Positions 9,007 to 18,358 of a stretch of DNA of 64,000 nucleotides are shown here, one piece after another (position 1 is the stretch's first letter; every line of letters starts with the position of its first letter). A program made the translations under genes and the position numbers. The stretch lies in the NCBI RefSeq assembly GCF_002752675.1, contig NZ_CP024608.1:4588001-4652000 (forward strand). The letters run 5' to 3'. The notes beneath the pieces were generated by a model. It did not search any database. It was not told where the DNA came from and worked only from the letters and a program-made list of their open reading frames with translations. This DNA is from Massilia violaceinigra (GTDB taxonomy: Bacteria > Pseudomonadota > Gammaproteobacteria > Burkholderiales > Burkholderiaceae_D).

Positions 9007-9774
9007 TTATTGCGCCATCCGGAATTCGATGCGGCGGTTGCGCGCGCGCCCGTCGGCGCTGTCGTTGCTGGCCACCGGGCGGTCGGCGCCCTGGCCGGAA
9101 GCGCTGAGCAGTTCGGCCTTGATGCCGGAACTGGTCAGGTAAGTCTTGACCGCTTCCGCGCGCGCCTGGCTCAGGTTCTGGTTAGTGGCCTTGTTGCCCT
9201 GGCTGTCGGTGTGGCCGATGATGTCGACCTTGCGGTCCTTGAGCTTGATCATCGCCGCCGCCATCTCGTCGAGAATGGCGCGTCCGGCCGGGGTCAGCGT
9301 GGCCTTGCCGCTTTCGAATTCGACGATGCGGTTGGCCAGCGTGGTATCGAGCACGTTCTGGTCGGCGGCCGACACGCGCAGGCTGTTGTTGACAGTGTAG
9401 GTCGGGTTCAGGCTGGCCGTGACGTTGCCGGCGATTTTCTGGCGCGTCTCTTCGCTGGCCACTTCGCCCTTGATGCTGACGGTGCTGCCATCGATTTTCA
9501 GCTGGCCGCGCGAGATCGATTTGAGGTCCGGCGTGATCAGTTTTTGCACGTAGCCGTTCCAGTTGGCCGGCGTGGCAACCTGGCCGACGGTGATCTGGTC
9601 GACCACCATGTCGGCGCCGTACACTTCGCGCAGGCGGGCCAGTACGGCGGCCTTGCTCGCTTCATCGGGCACGGTGCCGGACACCAGCACCTGGCCCGGC
9701 TGGGGGGCGGCGGTTTGTGCGCCGGCATTGACTGCGCCGGCAAGCAGGATTAACAGGGCGACGAGGTGGCGCAT
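9007..9774 (-). CDS. Periplasmic BON/OmpA-domain protein of the T6SS locus
   Basis: A 255-aa exported protein with a signal peptide (MRHLVALLILLAGAVNAGA), two BON-like repeats (about residues 30-65 and 95-130) and a C-terminal OmpA domain that should bind peptidoglycan ('VDIIGHTDSQGNKATNQNLS' then 'GADRPVASNDSADGRARNRR'). The start is ATG at 9774, two bases after the tagF stop; a longer frame running back to 10413 through tagF is a shadow. In T6SS loci a peptidoglycan-binding OmpA module normally anchors the TssJLM membrane complex, either fused to TssL or as a separate protein. The BON plus OmpA combination here resembles stand-alone OmpA-type anchors; that assignment is inference. Confidence 0.85.
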   Translation of the reverse strand: MRHLVALLILLAGAVNAGAQTAAPQPGQVLVSGTVPDEASKAAVLARLREVYGADMVVDQITVGQVATPANWNGYVQKLITPDLKSISRGQLKIDGSTVSIKGEVASEETRQKIAGNVTASLNPTYTVNNSLRVSAADQNVLDTTLANRIVEFESGKATLTPAGRAILDEMAAAMIKLKDRKVDIIGHTDSQGNKATNQNLSQARAEAVKTYLTSSGIKAELLSASGQGADRPVASNDSADGRARNRRIEFRMAQ

Positions 9775-9776
9775 GA

Positions 9777-10763
9777 TCAGTTTCCGATAAACGCCGCGCG
9801 CAACGATTCCAGCGCGGATTTGAGTGACAAATTGGCTTGCGCCAGATAGGTGGACAGTTTCTGGACGGCGTAGTCCGTGTCGGTCTGCTCGTCGACCCAG
9901 TCGAGATGGTCGAACGTGATGTGGCGTTCCAGCGCCGCGGCCGGGTCCATGATCGCCTGCAGCGTTTGCGGGGAGGCGCCGGAAAAGCCTATCACCAGCG
10001 CCGGGCGCTCGTTGATGCGGGCTACGAACAGGGACAGTTCGAAGTCGGCGCGCGCCAGGAACGGGGTAATCAGGTGCATCCAGAACGCCGCCACCAGGTT
10101 GCGGTAGATGGGGTCGACCGGCAGCGGCAGCACCAGGCTCTTTTCGAGCCGGCTCGAACTGCTGGCCATCACCGGCTGCATCAGCATGCCGAGCGCCAGC
10201 AGCACCTGGCGCGCCGAGCAGGCGTAGCCGGCCTGGTTCAGCAGGCCATCGAGCGCGCCCACGGTCTGCATATCGAGGAAGTCCTCGAACGCCGCTTCGT
10301 AAGCCGAGGCGCGCAGGTCGACGTCGATCGTATGGCTGGCGGCCGCCTGCAGCGGGGCGGCCGCGTCGGCCGCGCCGATCACGCCGGCGCTGAGCGTCTC
10401 GAGCCGGTTCCACAGGCGCGAGAGCACCAGCGGCGCGTCCGGCACGAAGGTGGCCGGATCGGGCACTTCCATCGCGCTCATCATCAGGAACGGGAAGCGC
10501 CGGTTCGACTGGTCGCTGCTGGCCACGATATGGCCGGCGATGGCATTCCTGCGGCGCGGGCCGATAAAGGCGAAGTGCAGCGGCGCGACCGCGTCGTAGC
10601 TCAGTTTCCAGCGCGCGTCGGCGCTCATCAAGTCCATGGCCTGGGCCAGCCAGTCGTCCAGCACCTTGATCAGGCCTGGGTTGTCGCTACCCTTGACGAA
10701 GTCGCCCCGGCTGGGGATCTTGCCGAAATAGCCGACCGGAATCGGCGTGACGGCGCGGTTCAT
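9777..10763 (-). CDS. tagF: T6SS-associated protein TagF (ImpM family)
   Basis: TagF is a cytoplasmic T6SS accessory protein; in Pseudomonas and Agrobacterium TagF-type proteins repress T6SS assembly post-translationally. The family N-terminus is clear: 'VGYFGKIPSRGDFVKGS' at residues 9-25, then 'LDDWLAQAM' and 'HFAFIGP'. The 328-aa length exceeds the basic ImpM domain (~170 aa), so it carries a C-terminal extension of unknown role with two runs of hydrophobic helices. Its start overlaps the end of tssM by 4 bp (ATGA) and its stop is 2 bp from the OmpA-like gene, so it is inside the operon. Confidence 0.92.
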   Translation of the reverse strand: MNRAVTPIPVGYFGKIPSRGDFVKGSDNPGLIKVLDDWLAQAMDLMSADARWKLSYDAVAPLHFAFIGPRRRNAIAGHIVASSDQSNRRFPFLMMSAMEVPDPATFVPDAPLVLSRLWNRLETLSAGVIGAADAAAPLQAAASHTIDVDLRASAYEAAFEDFLDMQTVGALDGLLNQAGYACSARQVLLALGMLMQPVMASSSSRLEKSLVLPLPVDPIYRNLVAAFWMHLITPFLARADFELSLFVARINERPALVIGFSGASPQTLQAIMDPAAALERHITFDHLDWVDEQTDTDYAVQKLSTYLAQANLSLKSALESLRAAFIGN

Positions 10764-13700
10764 GGACGCACTCCCGCACCGGCCGTGACAGCGGCCGGCG
10801 CTGCCGCAGCTGGCGCGGCCGCTGGCACGGCCGTTGGCGTGCTCGAACTAATGATCGTGTCTGGCAGGCGCATGCGCTTGAAGCCGCTGCCCGGCTGTGG
10901 GGCCGCCGCGGCCGGCTTGGCGCCGGCCGGGATGATCTTCAGGTTGGAAGTGACCTTCACGCCGCTGTTCTCCCAGCTCAGCTCGAATACGCCGCCATCC
11001 TTGCGCTTGCGCTGGGCCGATTCGACCATCTTGCGCAGGCCGAAGTGACCCGGTTCGTTGAGCAGCACCACCGTCTGGCCCTGTGGCGTGATGGCGGTGA
11101 TGCGCGAGCCCGGCGTACCTTGCGGGTTCGGCCAGACCATGTGCACCCACGGCTGCGGCTGGCCTTTCCAGCGCAAGGTCTGGCCATCGATCTCGATGGT
11201 GAATTCGGTGGCGCCGGTCGCGCCCAGCGCCTGCAGGTCGAACTGGGTCTGCGCTTCGCCGCTGGCGCTGCTGGCCGCGGCGGCGGCCACACCGCCGGCC
11301 GACAGCGGCGCGATCCAGCCGGGGAAGCTCGACACCGCCGATGGCGACAGGCCGATACCCATATTGGCCCAGGTGCGGGCCGCCACCACATCGCCGCGGC
11401 GCACGACCAGCGGGCCGATGGTGGTGTCGAAGAACTTGGCGATTGCGCCCGAAGGCCCGAACACCAGGCCGATTTCCTCGTTGGTCGCTTCCGAGCGCGA
11501 GTCGGCCGCGAACGGATACTTGGTGGCCAGGTTCTGGCGGAACGGCTGCAGCACCTGGGCCGCCCAGACCTTGTCGATCTCCGCTTCGGTCGGACGCACG
11601 ATCACCGAGAAGGTCTGCATCAGCGGACGCACCAGGATCGGACGGATGGCCTGCTTCTGGATGTCGCTCATCCCGGTCAGCATCTGTTCATCGACGTACT
11701 TGAGCGCTTCGGCCAGTTCGGAACCGCTGCCATCCAAGGTTTGCTGCATCAGCTGCTTGGCGCCCGGACCCGGGTCGCCCTGGTTCTTGATGGTGTTGAA
11801 GCGGCTGCGCAGTTTCGACAGGTGCTCCATGTAGCCGCGCATGAGCGAGGCATCCTTGTCCTTGGCGACCACCAGCCGCGCCACGCCGGAAAATTCGCGT
11901 CCGACGGGGCCCAGCGGCAGCGGCGCGATACTGCTGCCGCTCTGCGTTGGGGGCAGGTCGACGGTGACGTGCGACGGTTTGCGGCGCAGGATCACTTCGC
12001 GGAACCAGCCCATCATGTCGCGCTTGGCGCTGGCCATGCCCTTGTCCACCAAGGACGGGTTGTCCCACGAGGTCTGTTCGTAGACGGTGGTGATCAGCTT
12101 CTGGATGGGCGAAGTTTGCGGGTCGCCCAGGCGGTTCATGGCCGCTGCCGCCGCTTCGAAGCCATTGAGGTCGCGGATGGTCACGCCCTGCACGAACTTT
12201 TGCCACTCTTTGGCGTAGTCGTTCTTGTACATCTCGACCAGCGCCTTCTGGATCTGTTCCGGGCTGCCTTCGAGTGTCAGGTCGTCCTTGGAGGCGGTTT
12301 TGAGCACCCAGTCGGCGCTTTGCAGTTCCTTGTTGGCGGCGTCCTTGAAGGCGCCCTGCACGAAGCCTTCCCAGGCTTCGCGCGTGAAGCTGCCCGGTAC
12401 GGCGTAGCTGCCCAGGACCAGTTCCTTGTCCTGGTCGCCGACGATGCGGCCCACCGTCATCGACGGGAAGCGGGTGGCGGCGCGCGCCTTGACGTCGGCG
12501 TACACGCGTTCGCGCGCCGGCATGCCGCGCACCACCAGGCGCAGGGTGTCGCGGGTCTGGTCGACCAGGGCCAGCTTGCTGTCGATCTGCGGCCAGGACA
12601 CGTCTTCCACCTGCGCCAGGTAGAACGAAATGGTGCGTTCGGCGCTGCGGATCATCTGCTCGCGCGGCATGGCGCCGCGGTTGGCGTCGAGCCACACGCG
12701 CCAGAAGCGGGTCAGCTGGTCGTTCAGGTGGCCGCCTTCGAAGCGCGATTTATCGCCCAGCATCAGGTAAGTCTTGAGGGCGTTGTAGGCGTCTTCGGTG
12801 CTCGTCGGCGAAGCATCCTTGAACTGGGTCGCGGCCGGCGCGGCGGCTGCCACAGCCACGGCCGGGGCGGCGGCTGGCGTGGCCGGTGTGCCCGCGGCAG
12901 CCGTGGTGGCGTCGGCGGCGGCCGGCTTGACGCCGCCCTGCAGCGCGCTGGCGTTGCTGTTGACTTCCGTGAGGAAGGTTTCGAGCGAACCGGCCACCGG
13001 TTTGAGCATGATTTCGCGCACGCCGCTGAAGTATTCCTCGCGCAGCTTGCGTTCGAGCAGTTCGCCCTGGTACAGGCCGAGGGAGAGCGAGAGCGGACGG
13101 CTGTCGCGGTATTTTTCCAGCTGTTCGATGCGGTCCTGCAGGATCTGCAGCGCTTCGAAGCGCGATTGCAGGTCGATCTTGTTGGTCTGGATCTTGACGA
13201 CCTGGTCCAGGTCGGCCTGGACGTTTTCAACCAGCTTGCGGTTGCTCATGTACGACCAGCTCCAGCCGCCCAGGGTCAGGCCGACCATGGCCGTGGCCAG
13301 GAAGAAGGCGGCGTAGCGCATGCGCGTCTTGCTCGGGCTGGCGTACTGGGCGACCAGGTCCTTGTCGGCGAAGATCACGTTGCGGAACAGGTTGAGCAGG
13401 AAGAAGCCGCTCTGGTTCTGGGTTTCGGCGTGGTGCTGCGGCTGCAGCTTGATGTCGAAGCGCTGCGCCACTTTCTGCGACGAGGCCGAGATCGATTCGC
13501 CTTCCTGCAGCGCGCTGGTGAAGTAGAAGCCGCGGAACACCGGCTTGAACTGGAATGGGTTTTCCTCGAACAGGGTGGCGATGAAGGTGCGCAGCGGCGC
13601 CTTGATGGTCGAAAATTCGAGCGGGAAGGTGAATACGCCCGGCGGCATGCGCTCGCGCCACTGGAGCGCCATATTGGCCGCGCTCATGTCTTTCAGGCCG

Positions 13701-14626
13701 TCGTACAGCTCGTCGAAGCGGGCGTCGAACTGGGTCAGCACCTGTTCGCTGCCGGTGGCGTGGCTGTAGGGCAGGGTGGCGCCCCAGACACGGTCGCGTT
13801 CGGCGCGTTCGGTGTCCTGGAAGAATTCGTTGAAGCCGGCGATCAGGTCGGCCTTGGTGAAGACCACATACACCGGCGCGTGCACTTCAAGCCGTTCGGT
13901 CAGTTCCTGCACGCGCTGGCGCAAATTCTTGGCCAGGTTGATGGCGAACTCCGGACGGTTGCCGGTCAGTTCGGCCACGCTGACGGCGATGATGATGCCG
14001 TTGATCGGGGCTTTTTTGCGGTATTTTTTCAGCAGCGACAAAAAGCCGAACCACTCGGTGCGGTCTTCGTCGACCACCGAATAGCGCCCGGCGGTATCGA
14101 GCAGGATGCCGTCGGTGGTGAAGAACCAGTCGCAGTTGCGGGTGCCGCCCACGCCCTGGACGATCTTGCTGTCGGCGAAGGGGAATTGCAGGCCCGAACT
14201 GGCAATGGCGGTGCTCTTGCCGGCCGCCGGGTTGCCGATGATCATGTACCACGGCAATTCGTACAGGGCGGCGTCACCGGAGAGCTCGCCCAGCTTGGAG
14301 CCCTTGATGGTGGCGATCGCATCGAGCATGCGTTTCTTGATGGTCTCGTGTTCCTGGCGCTGGGCGGGATCGGCACGCACCGGCGTGTGATTGACCTGCT
14401 GTTCGAGCATCTCGCCCAGGTTGCTGGCGGCGCGCTGGCGCTTGTGGCGGCGCCACAGCCAGACCAGCAAGCCGAAGAACAGCGCCACGCCGAGCACGGC
14501 GAACGCGTACTCGGCCGGGAGGTCCAGCACCGCCGCCCCGATCAGCAAGACGGCGGCAAACGCCACCCACCCGACGACGATCAGGGTGCGACGGCTTGTC
14601 AGAAACTGCCAGATTGATTGCATCAT
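10760..14626 (-). CDS. tssM: T6SS membrane complex protein TssM (IcmF)
   Basis: TssM spans the inner membrane and periplasm and forms the trans-envelope complex with TssJ and TssL. The 1288-aa protein has two N-terminal membrane segments (residues ~15-58), a cytoplasmic NTPase-like domain with Walker A GNPAAGKST (~135), a third membrane segment near 440 (FFLATAMVGLTLGGW), and a long periplasmic part ending in the IcmF C-terminal domain (WVHMVWPNPQGTPGSRI region). A low-complexity Ala/Pro stretch near residues 575-600 interrupts the periplasmic region. The start ATG at 14626 is followed at once by a basic cytoplasmic tail. It lies 132 bp downstream of the M15 peptidase gene on the same strand. 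Confidence 0.95.
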   Translation of the reverse strand: MMQSIWQFLTSRRTLIVVGWVAFAAVLLIGAAVLDLPAEYAFAVLGVALFFGLLVWLWRRHKRQRAASNLGEMLEQQVNHTPVRADPAQRQEHETIKKRMLDAIATIKGSKLGELSGDAALYELPWYMIIGNPAAGKSTAIASSGLQFPFADSKIVQGVGGTRNCDWFFTTDGILLDTAGRYSVVDEDRTEWFGFLSLLKKYRKKAPINGIIIAVSVAELTGNRPEFAINLAKNLRQRVQELTERLEVHAPVYVVFTKADLIAGFNEFFQDTERAERDRVWGATLPYSHATGSEQVLTQFDARFDELYDGLKDMSAANMALQWRERMPPGVFTFPLEFSTIKAPLRTFIATLFEENPFQFKPVFRGFYFTSALQEGESISASSQKVAQRFDIKLQPQHHAETQNQSGFFLLNLFRNVIFADKDLVAQYASPSKTRMRYAAFFLATAMVGLTLGGWSWSYMSNRKLVENVQADLDQVVKIQTNKIDLQSRFEALQILQDRIEQLEKYRDSRPLSLSLGLYQGELLERKLREEYFSGVREIMLKPVAGSLETFLTEVNSNASALQGGVKPAAADATTAAAGTPATPAAAPAVAVAAAAPAATQFKDASPTSTEDAYNALKTYLMLGDKSRFEGGHLNDQLTRFWRVWLDANRGAMPREQMIRSAERTISFYLAQVEDVSWPQIDSKLALVDQTRDTLRLVVRGMPARERVYADVKARAATRFPSMTVGRIVGDQDKELVLGSYAVPGSFTREAWEGFVQGAFKDAANKELQSADWVLKTASKDDLTLEGSPEQIQKALVEMYKNDYAKEWQKFVQGVTIRDLNGFEAAAAAMNRLGDPQTSPIQKLITTVYEQTSWDNPSLVDKGMASAKRDMMGWFREVILRRKPSHVTVDLPPTQSGSSIAPLPLGPVGREFSGVARLVVAKDKDASLMRGYMEHLSKLRSRFNTIKNQGDPGPGAKQLMQQTLDGSGSELAEALKYVDEQMLTGMSDIQKQAIRPILVRPLMQTFSVIVRPTEAEIDKVWAAQVLQPFRQNLATKYPFAADSRSEATNEEIGLVFGPSGAIAKFFDTTIGPLVVRRGDVVAARTWANMGIGLSPSAVSSFPGWIAPLSAGGVAAAAASSASGEAQTQFDLQALGATGATEFTIEIDGQTLRWKGQPQPWVHMVWPNPQGTPGSRITAITPQGQTVVLLNEPGHFGLRKMVESAQRKRKDGGVFELSWENSGVKVTSNLKIIPAGAKPAAAAPQPGSGFKRMRLPDTIISSSTPTAVPAAAPAAAAPAAVTAGAGVRP

Positions 14627-14758
14627 TATCAGAAACTCAGTTTAAAAAACATTTACGACGGGACCGAAGCTGGCCGAATCAGGGCGGCGCAGCGACGGAA
14701 GGGGTCTTCCTTGTTCAGGCAACAGCGCGCGACATGCACAGTTGCTGCCGGGTGCGCA

Positions 14759-15598
14759 TCAGCGGCGCTTCATCACGCCGGGCAGGCGCAACTCGGTATG
14801 TCCGAAATCCATCATTTTCCAGCGTCCGCCCCAGGTCAGCCCGAGCGATTCGGCGACTTCGCCGTACAGCTCGTAACCGCGCATGGCCCAGGGATCTTTT
14901 TCCGAAATTACAATTTTACCGTTACGCACGAAAGCGCAATCGGCCGCCAGTCCGTACTGGTGCCAGCTCTGGAACGCGGCCGCATTGGTCACCGACGAGC
15001 CCATCGCGGCGAGCTTGTTTTGGCGTTCCGGGCTGCGGTAGCCTTCCAGGATAGCCATATCGTAACCATGACGTTCTTTCATTATTTTAAACGCTTGGAG
15101 CAGGCGCTGGGTGTACGCCGGATTCATCAGTGACCAGTCGCGGCTGGCCGAGACGATCATCGGGCGTTCCTGCTCCACTTCCACGGTGGCGAACAGCATC
15201 GGCGGCAGGGGCGCGGGCGGCACCAGATTCTCGCCTTCGAGCAAGCCGGCGACCTGGGTATCCATTTCGCGCGTCGACTCCTCGAAGCCGCCGAGCGCCG
15301 TGCCGCCGCTGAACAGGGCCAGCAGCGGCGGCACCGACACCAGCACCAGCCCGCCGATCACCAGCAGGTAATGGCGGCGTAAAAATTGACTGGTGCCGCG
15401 CGCGGAGGCGCTGCCGGACTGTCGTATTGCCGCAACACTCTGTCCTTTGACGCGCGCCGCCTCTCCGAACCAGCCGCGCAGGCGCACGCCCGCACGTGCC
15501 AGCATCCCCAGCACGAACGCGCGGCCGGCCGGAAACAGCACCAGAAAGCTGATCGCGCACGCCAGCAGAAAGTACAGGGCTACTGCAAGGAACAGCAC
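14759..15598 (-). CDS. Membrane-anchored M15-type peptidoglycan peptidase at the T6SS locus (TagX-like)
   Basis: A 279-aa protein with an N-terminal membrane segment (residues ~1-30), a second hydrophobic segment (~77-97, LLVIGGLVLVSVPPLLALF) and a C-terminal Peptidase_M15 domain. The zinc-site motifs are visible: 'SWHQYGLAADCAF' (H and D ligands, ~residue 215) and 'DFGHTEL' (third His, ~265); 'GYRSPERQNKL' is also typical of L-Ala-D-Glu/L,D-endopeptidases. In Acinetobacter the T6SS-linked TagX is an envelope L,D-endopeptidase needed to let the apparatus through peptidoglycan. Gene position upstream of tssM suggests the same job here. It could instead be an unrelated cell-wall enzyme, but the location argues against that. 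Confidence 0.83.
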   Translation of the reverse strand: MLFLAVALYFLLACAISFLVLFPAGRAFVLGMLARAGVRLRGWFGEAARVKGQSVAAIRQSGSASARGTSQFLRRHYLLVIGGLVLVSVPPLLALFSGGTALGGFEESTREMDTQVAGLLEGENLVPPAPLPPMLFATVEVEQERPMIVSASRDWSLMNPAYTQRLLQAFKIMKERHGYDMAILEGYRSPERQNKLAAMGSSVTNAAAFQSWHQYGLAADCAFVRNGKIVISEKDPWAMRGYELYGEVAESLGLTWGGRWKMMDFGHTELRLPGVMKRR

Positions 15599-15799
15599 AG
15601 GGACCTCATCAAGACATTCAAAACAAAAAGTGCGATACTGACATAAAGGATTGCTTGGAAGTATATCTTACTGTTATAGCAATCCGACAGGTGATTCCAC
15701 ACTCTTTTGTGAGGGGCGCCGGGCTGTTGACATGGTAAAAAAGCTTCACGTTTTTTTTGAATAGCGTAAAGTTATGTAGAAATCAACAAGGAGCACCCT

Positions 15800-16678
15800 T
15801 TGCAACATGACGATCAGCCGCCGCCAGCCTACAGGCGGCCCAGTTTACTTTCCACAGAGCAACAAGAAGAAGCGGCGCGCGCGAGCGCCGACGCACGCCA
15901 GGCGTCGCAAGCGGCCTACAAGTCCACGCCCGACGCGGGCAAGGCCGGGCGCGGCAAGAAAGGCTGGCTGGCCGGCGGCGCCGTGCTGGTGGCCCTGTGC
16001 GCGGGCGCCGGCGTGTGGATGGCGCTCGACGCCGACAAGATGCCAGCCGTTGTGGCAGCCGGCCCGGCCGAACCGGTGCTTGCCGGTGCGGTGATGCCGG
16101 CGAGCGCGCCGGCGGCCGTGTCGGCTACCGCGCCGACGGCCGTGTCCAACCCGGCCGAGCCCGAGGTGTCCGCCGCCACCATCCTGGAGCAGGGCGCGCC
16201 CGCGCCCGCCGCGCCGCCGAAAGATCCTTCGCTCAAGGACATGCTCAACGCGCCGTCCGCGCCCAAGCCCAAATCCCCGGAAGAAGAATTGACCAAGCTG
16301 CTGGCCAGTTCGCCGGCCGAACCCAAAAAGGCCGCGCCCAAGGCCATTCCCAAGACGCCTGGCCCTGTGGCCAAACCGGCGGTGGCGGCGAAGGCGGGCG
16401 AGAAAAAGCCGGAGCCGCCGGCCAAGGGCGCAACCAAGGCGCCAGCCAAGCCCACCGACGACGCCAGCCTGCTGGCGGCGCTGGTTGCCCATTCGAAGGA
16501 GCAAAAAGGCGAGCAGCGCACGGCCGCCAACGCCGCCGCCGCGCCCACCTCGCTCAAGCAGTGCAAGCAGCTCAATGCGGCCCAGGCCGAGCAATGCCTG
16601 GTGCGCCTGTGCGCCGGCAGCGCCAAGGATGATCCGCAGTGCAAGTCGCGGCGCGCACCCCGGCCGGCGGAGGACTGA
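15800..16678 (+). CDS. Unknown Ala/Pro/Lys-rich single-pass membrane protein
   Basis: I do not recognise this 292-aa protein. The TTG start at 15800 is supported by AAGGAG six bases upstream and by the absence of any ATG before the membrane segment. It has a cytoplasmic N-terminus of about 55 residues, one membrane helix (residues ~56-75, WLAGGAVLVALCAGAGVWMA), then a long Ala/Pro/Lys-rich linker (residues ~80-235) of the kind that spans the periplasm, and a C-terminal tail with four cysteines in two pairs (QCKQLN, QCLVRLCAG, PQCKSRR). It is divergent from the M15 peptidase/tssM run with a 200-bp shared upstream region, so a link to the T6SS is possible but only positional. Confidence 0.75.
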   Translation: MQHDDQPPPAYRRPSLLSTEQQEEAARASADARQASQAAYKSTPDAGKAGRGKKGWLAGGAVLVALCAGAGVWMALDADKMPAVVAAGPAEPVLAGAVMPASAPAAVSATAPTAVSNPAEPEVSAATILEQGAPAPAAPPKDPSLKDMLNAPSAPKPKSPEEELTKLLASSPAEPKKAAPKAIPKTPGPVAKPAVAAKAGEKKPEPPAKGATKAPAKPTDDASLLAALVAHSKEQKGEQRTAANAAAAPTSLKQCKQLNAAQAEQCLVRLCAGSAKDDPQCKSRRAPRPAED

Positions 16679-16790
16679 GCTTGGCGCCCGCGGCCTCCCG
16701 GCACGGCCCCGGCGGGCCGAGTGCAACAATCCTCGTCGGCAGCGTGATTTTCCTTCACAATAACGGCTTCACTTTCTGCAGGAGCATGAC

Positions 16791-17267
16791 ATGCTGAACA
16801 AGACCGTTTCCCGCCGCACGCTGCTGGCTGGCGCCACGCTGTGGCTGCTGGGAACATCGGCCACCATGGCCCAGACCGACAAGGTGCTCGATGTCGTGGT
16901 CTTCAATTATTCGAACCGCACCTTGCTCGACGTGACCGTCGGCGGCGTGCGCGTGGGCGGCGCCGGTCCGTATCCGTACAGCGGCCGGCGCAGCAAGATC
17001 GGCGCGCGCTTCAGCAACGGCCCGCACAAGGTCACCTGGCGCGTCGCCGCTACCCAGGGCGAGGAGGCGAGCGAGGTCGTGAACTCGTCCAACACACCCA
17101 ATATGGGTGAGATTCCATCGGATGCGCGCTATGTGTCGGTGCACATCTATCCGGACGCCACGGTCGAGTTCATGTTCTCGCGCCGCGTGCCGGTTTTGAG
17201 CCGGCGCGGCGAAGGCATCGACGCCGATTACCGGCGCCGCAAGGCGGCCGAGCAATCGGAATCATGA
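16791..17267 (+). CDS. Small secreted protein of unknown function, Tat-like signal
   Basis: A 158-aa protein whose N-terminus (VSRRTLLAGATLWLLG) carries a twin-arginine pair before a hydrophobic stretch and an 'ATMAQ' cleavage region, which fits a Tat or Sec signal peptide. The mature part starts with 'DVVVFNYSNRTLLDVTVGG', then a glycine-rich turn (GGAGPYPYSG) and beta-type sequence. This resembles, loosely, the small DUF3304-like envelope proteins found near T6SS genes, but I cannot confirm it. No lipobox cysteine is present, so it is not TssJ. It follows the 15.8-kb gene by 112 bp and overlaps the SDR gene by 4 bp, suggesting an operon. Confidence 0.7.
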   Translation: MLNKTVSRRTLLAGATLWLLGTSATMAQTDKVLDVVVFNYSNRTLLDVTVGGVRVGGAGPYPYSGRRSKIGARFSNGPHKVTWRVAATQGEEASEVVNSSNTPNMGEIPSDARYVSVHIYPDATVEFMFSRRVPVLSRRGEGIDADYRRRKAAEQSES

Positions 17268-18040
17268 CCGGCCCCGTCGTTACGGCCGTCGTCAGCGGCC
17301 ACACCCAGGGCATTGGCGCCGCCGTGGCGGCCGAGCTGATGACGCGCGGGATCGCCGTGCTGGGACTGGCGCGCGGAACGGCGCCCGAGCTGGCGGCGCG
17401 CTTCGGCCCGCTGCTGCGCGAGCACCAGGCCGACCTGGCCGACAGCGCCGCGCTGGCCGCCTGGCTGGCTACGCCGGCCTTGCGCGACTTTGTGGGCGCG
17501 AGCCCCCAGGTTTTGCTGATCAATAACGCCGGCACGGTGGAACCGGTCGGCGCGCTGCACGACCAGGACCCGCTGGCGGTCGCGCAGGCGGTGGCGCTGA
17601 ACGTGGCAGCGCCGATGATGCTGGCCGCCGCCGTGGCCACCGCGGCCCGGCAAGCCGACTGCCGCATCCTGCACGTGTCGAGCGGCGCCGCGCGCAATGC
17701 CTATACCGGCTGGAGCGTGTACGGCGCCACCAAGGCCGCGCTCGACCACCATGCGCGCGCCGTGGCGCTCGATTATCCGCTCGAGCCGCAGGCACGGGAT
17801 GCCGGTGCCGGCGTACGCATCTGCAGCCTGGCGCCCGGCGTCATCGATACCGCCATGCAGGCGCGCATCCGGGCCACGCCCGAGAGCCGGTTTCCCCAGC
17901 GCGAGCGCTTCATTGCCTTCCAGCGCGATGGTGCGCTCGGCTCGCCCGAGCAGTGCGCCGCCGGGATTGTCGATTACATGCTGGCAGCCGGGTTCGGCCA
18001 CGCTGTCGTGGACGACCTGCGCGCCGCCGGCTCCCGCTGA
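17264..18040 (+). CDS. Short-chain dehydrogenase/reductase (SDR)
   Basis: A 258-aa classical SDR with a nucleotide-binding loop variant near residue 11 (SGHTQGIGAA in place of the usual TGxxxGIG), the structural NNAG motif (INNAGT, ~residue 86), the catalytic Ser region 'HVSSGAA' and the YxxxK pair in 'YGATKAALDHHA' (~residue 153). The substrate is not predictable. The ATG overlaps the preceding gene's stop by 4 bp (ATGA). The association with a secreted small protein has no obvious metabolic meaning. Confidence 0.88.
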   Translation: MTGPVVTAVVSGHTQGIGAAVAAELMTRGIAVLGLARGTAPELAARFGPLLREHQADLADSAALAAWLATPALRDFVGASPQVLLINNAGTVEPVGALHDQDPLAVAQAVALNVAAPMMLAAAVATAARQADCRILHVSSGAARNAYTGWSVYGATKAALDHHARAVALDYPLEPQARDAGAGVRICSLAPGVIDTAMQARIRATPESRFPQRERFIAFQRDGALGSPEQCAAGIVDYMLAAGFGHAVVDDLRAAGSR

Positions 18041-18358
18041 CGACCTTCCAAAAGCCTGCGTCATGGCAATGCGCGATGACGCCTTGACGTTGCATCGCTC
18101 ATTGCGCCTGGCGCGCGTCGCGCCGAAACACCCCGCAGGACGTGTTCCCGGGCCAGATTGGCAGCCGGGAAAGATGAACCGGTACCGGGCGTTCAATCGG
18201 CGTTAAAAGCAGAACCGTCAATGATGTGCCGAAGCGCCGCGTCGATCAATCCTTATCCTTACGTCTGGAGATACAGTATTCCGGATGGCCGATGATTTAA
18301 TTGGCTTATCTGAAAAATGTGACGTCGTGCAATTTCATTCACTGCGGAAGGATAAATC
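18041..18358. other. Intergenic stretch, composition shift
   Basis: This 318-bp gap contains no convincing ORF, repeat or RNA. From about 18200 the sequence becomes noticeably more AT-rich than the flanking DNA, and that lower GC continues into the next gene. A ribosome-binding AAGGA sits just before the ATG at 18359. I could not identify a convincing promoter. Confidence 0.5.

Noticed and set aside
9007..10413. Fused reading of the OmpA-like protein extending back through tagF
   Set aside because: The first ~213 codons overlap tagF out of frame; a signal peptide starts at 9774, which defines the gene.
11045..14617. Very long plus-strand ORF (1190 codons) opposite tssM
   Set aside because: It is the antisense of a well-supported tssM, has a low-complexity composition typical of GC-skewed shadow frames and no family resemblance.
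15727..15732. TTGACA as a -35 box for the gene at 15800
   Set aside because: The expected -10 position is a T-run; no acceptable -10 at normal spacing.
16791..17267. TssJ lipoprotein
   Set aside because: No lipobox cysteine at the end of the signal region and no TssJ-like pattern.
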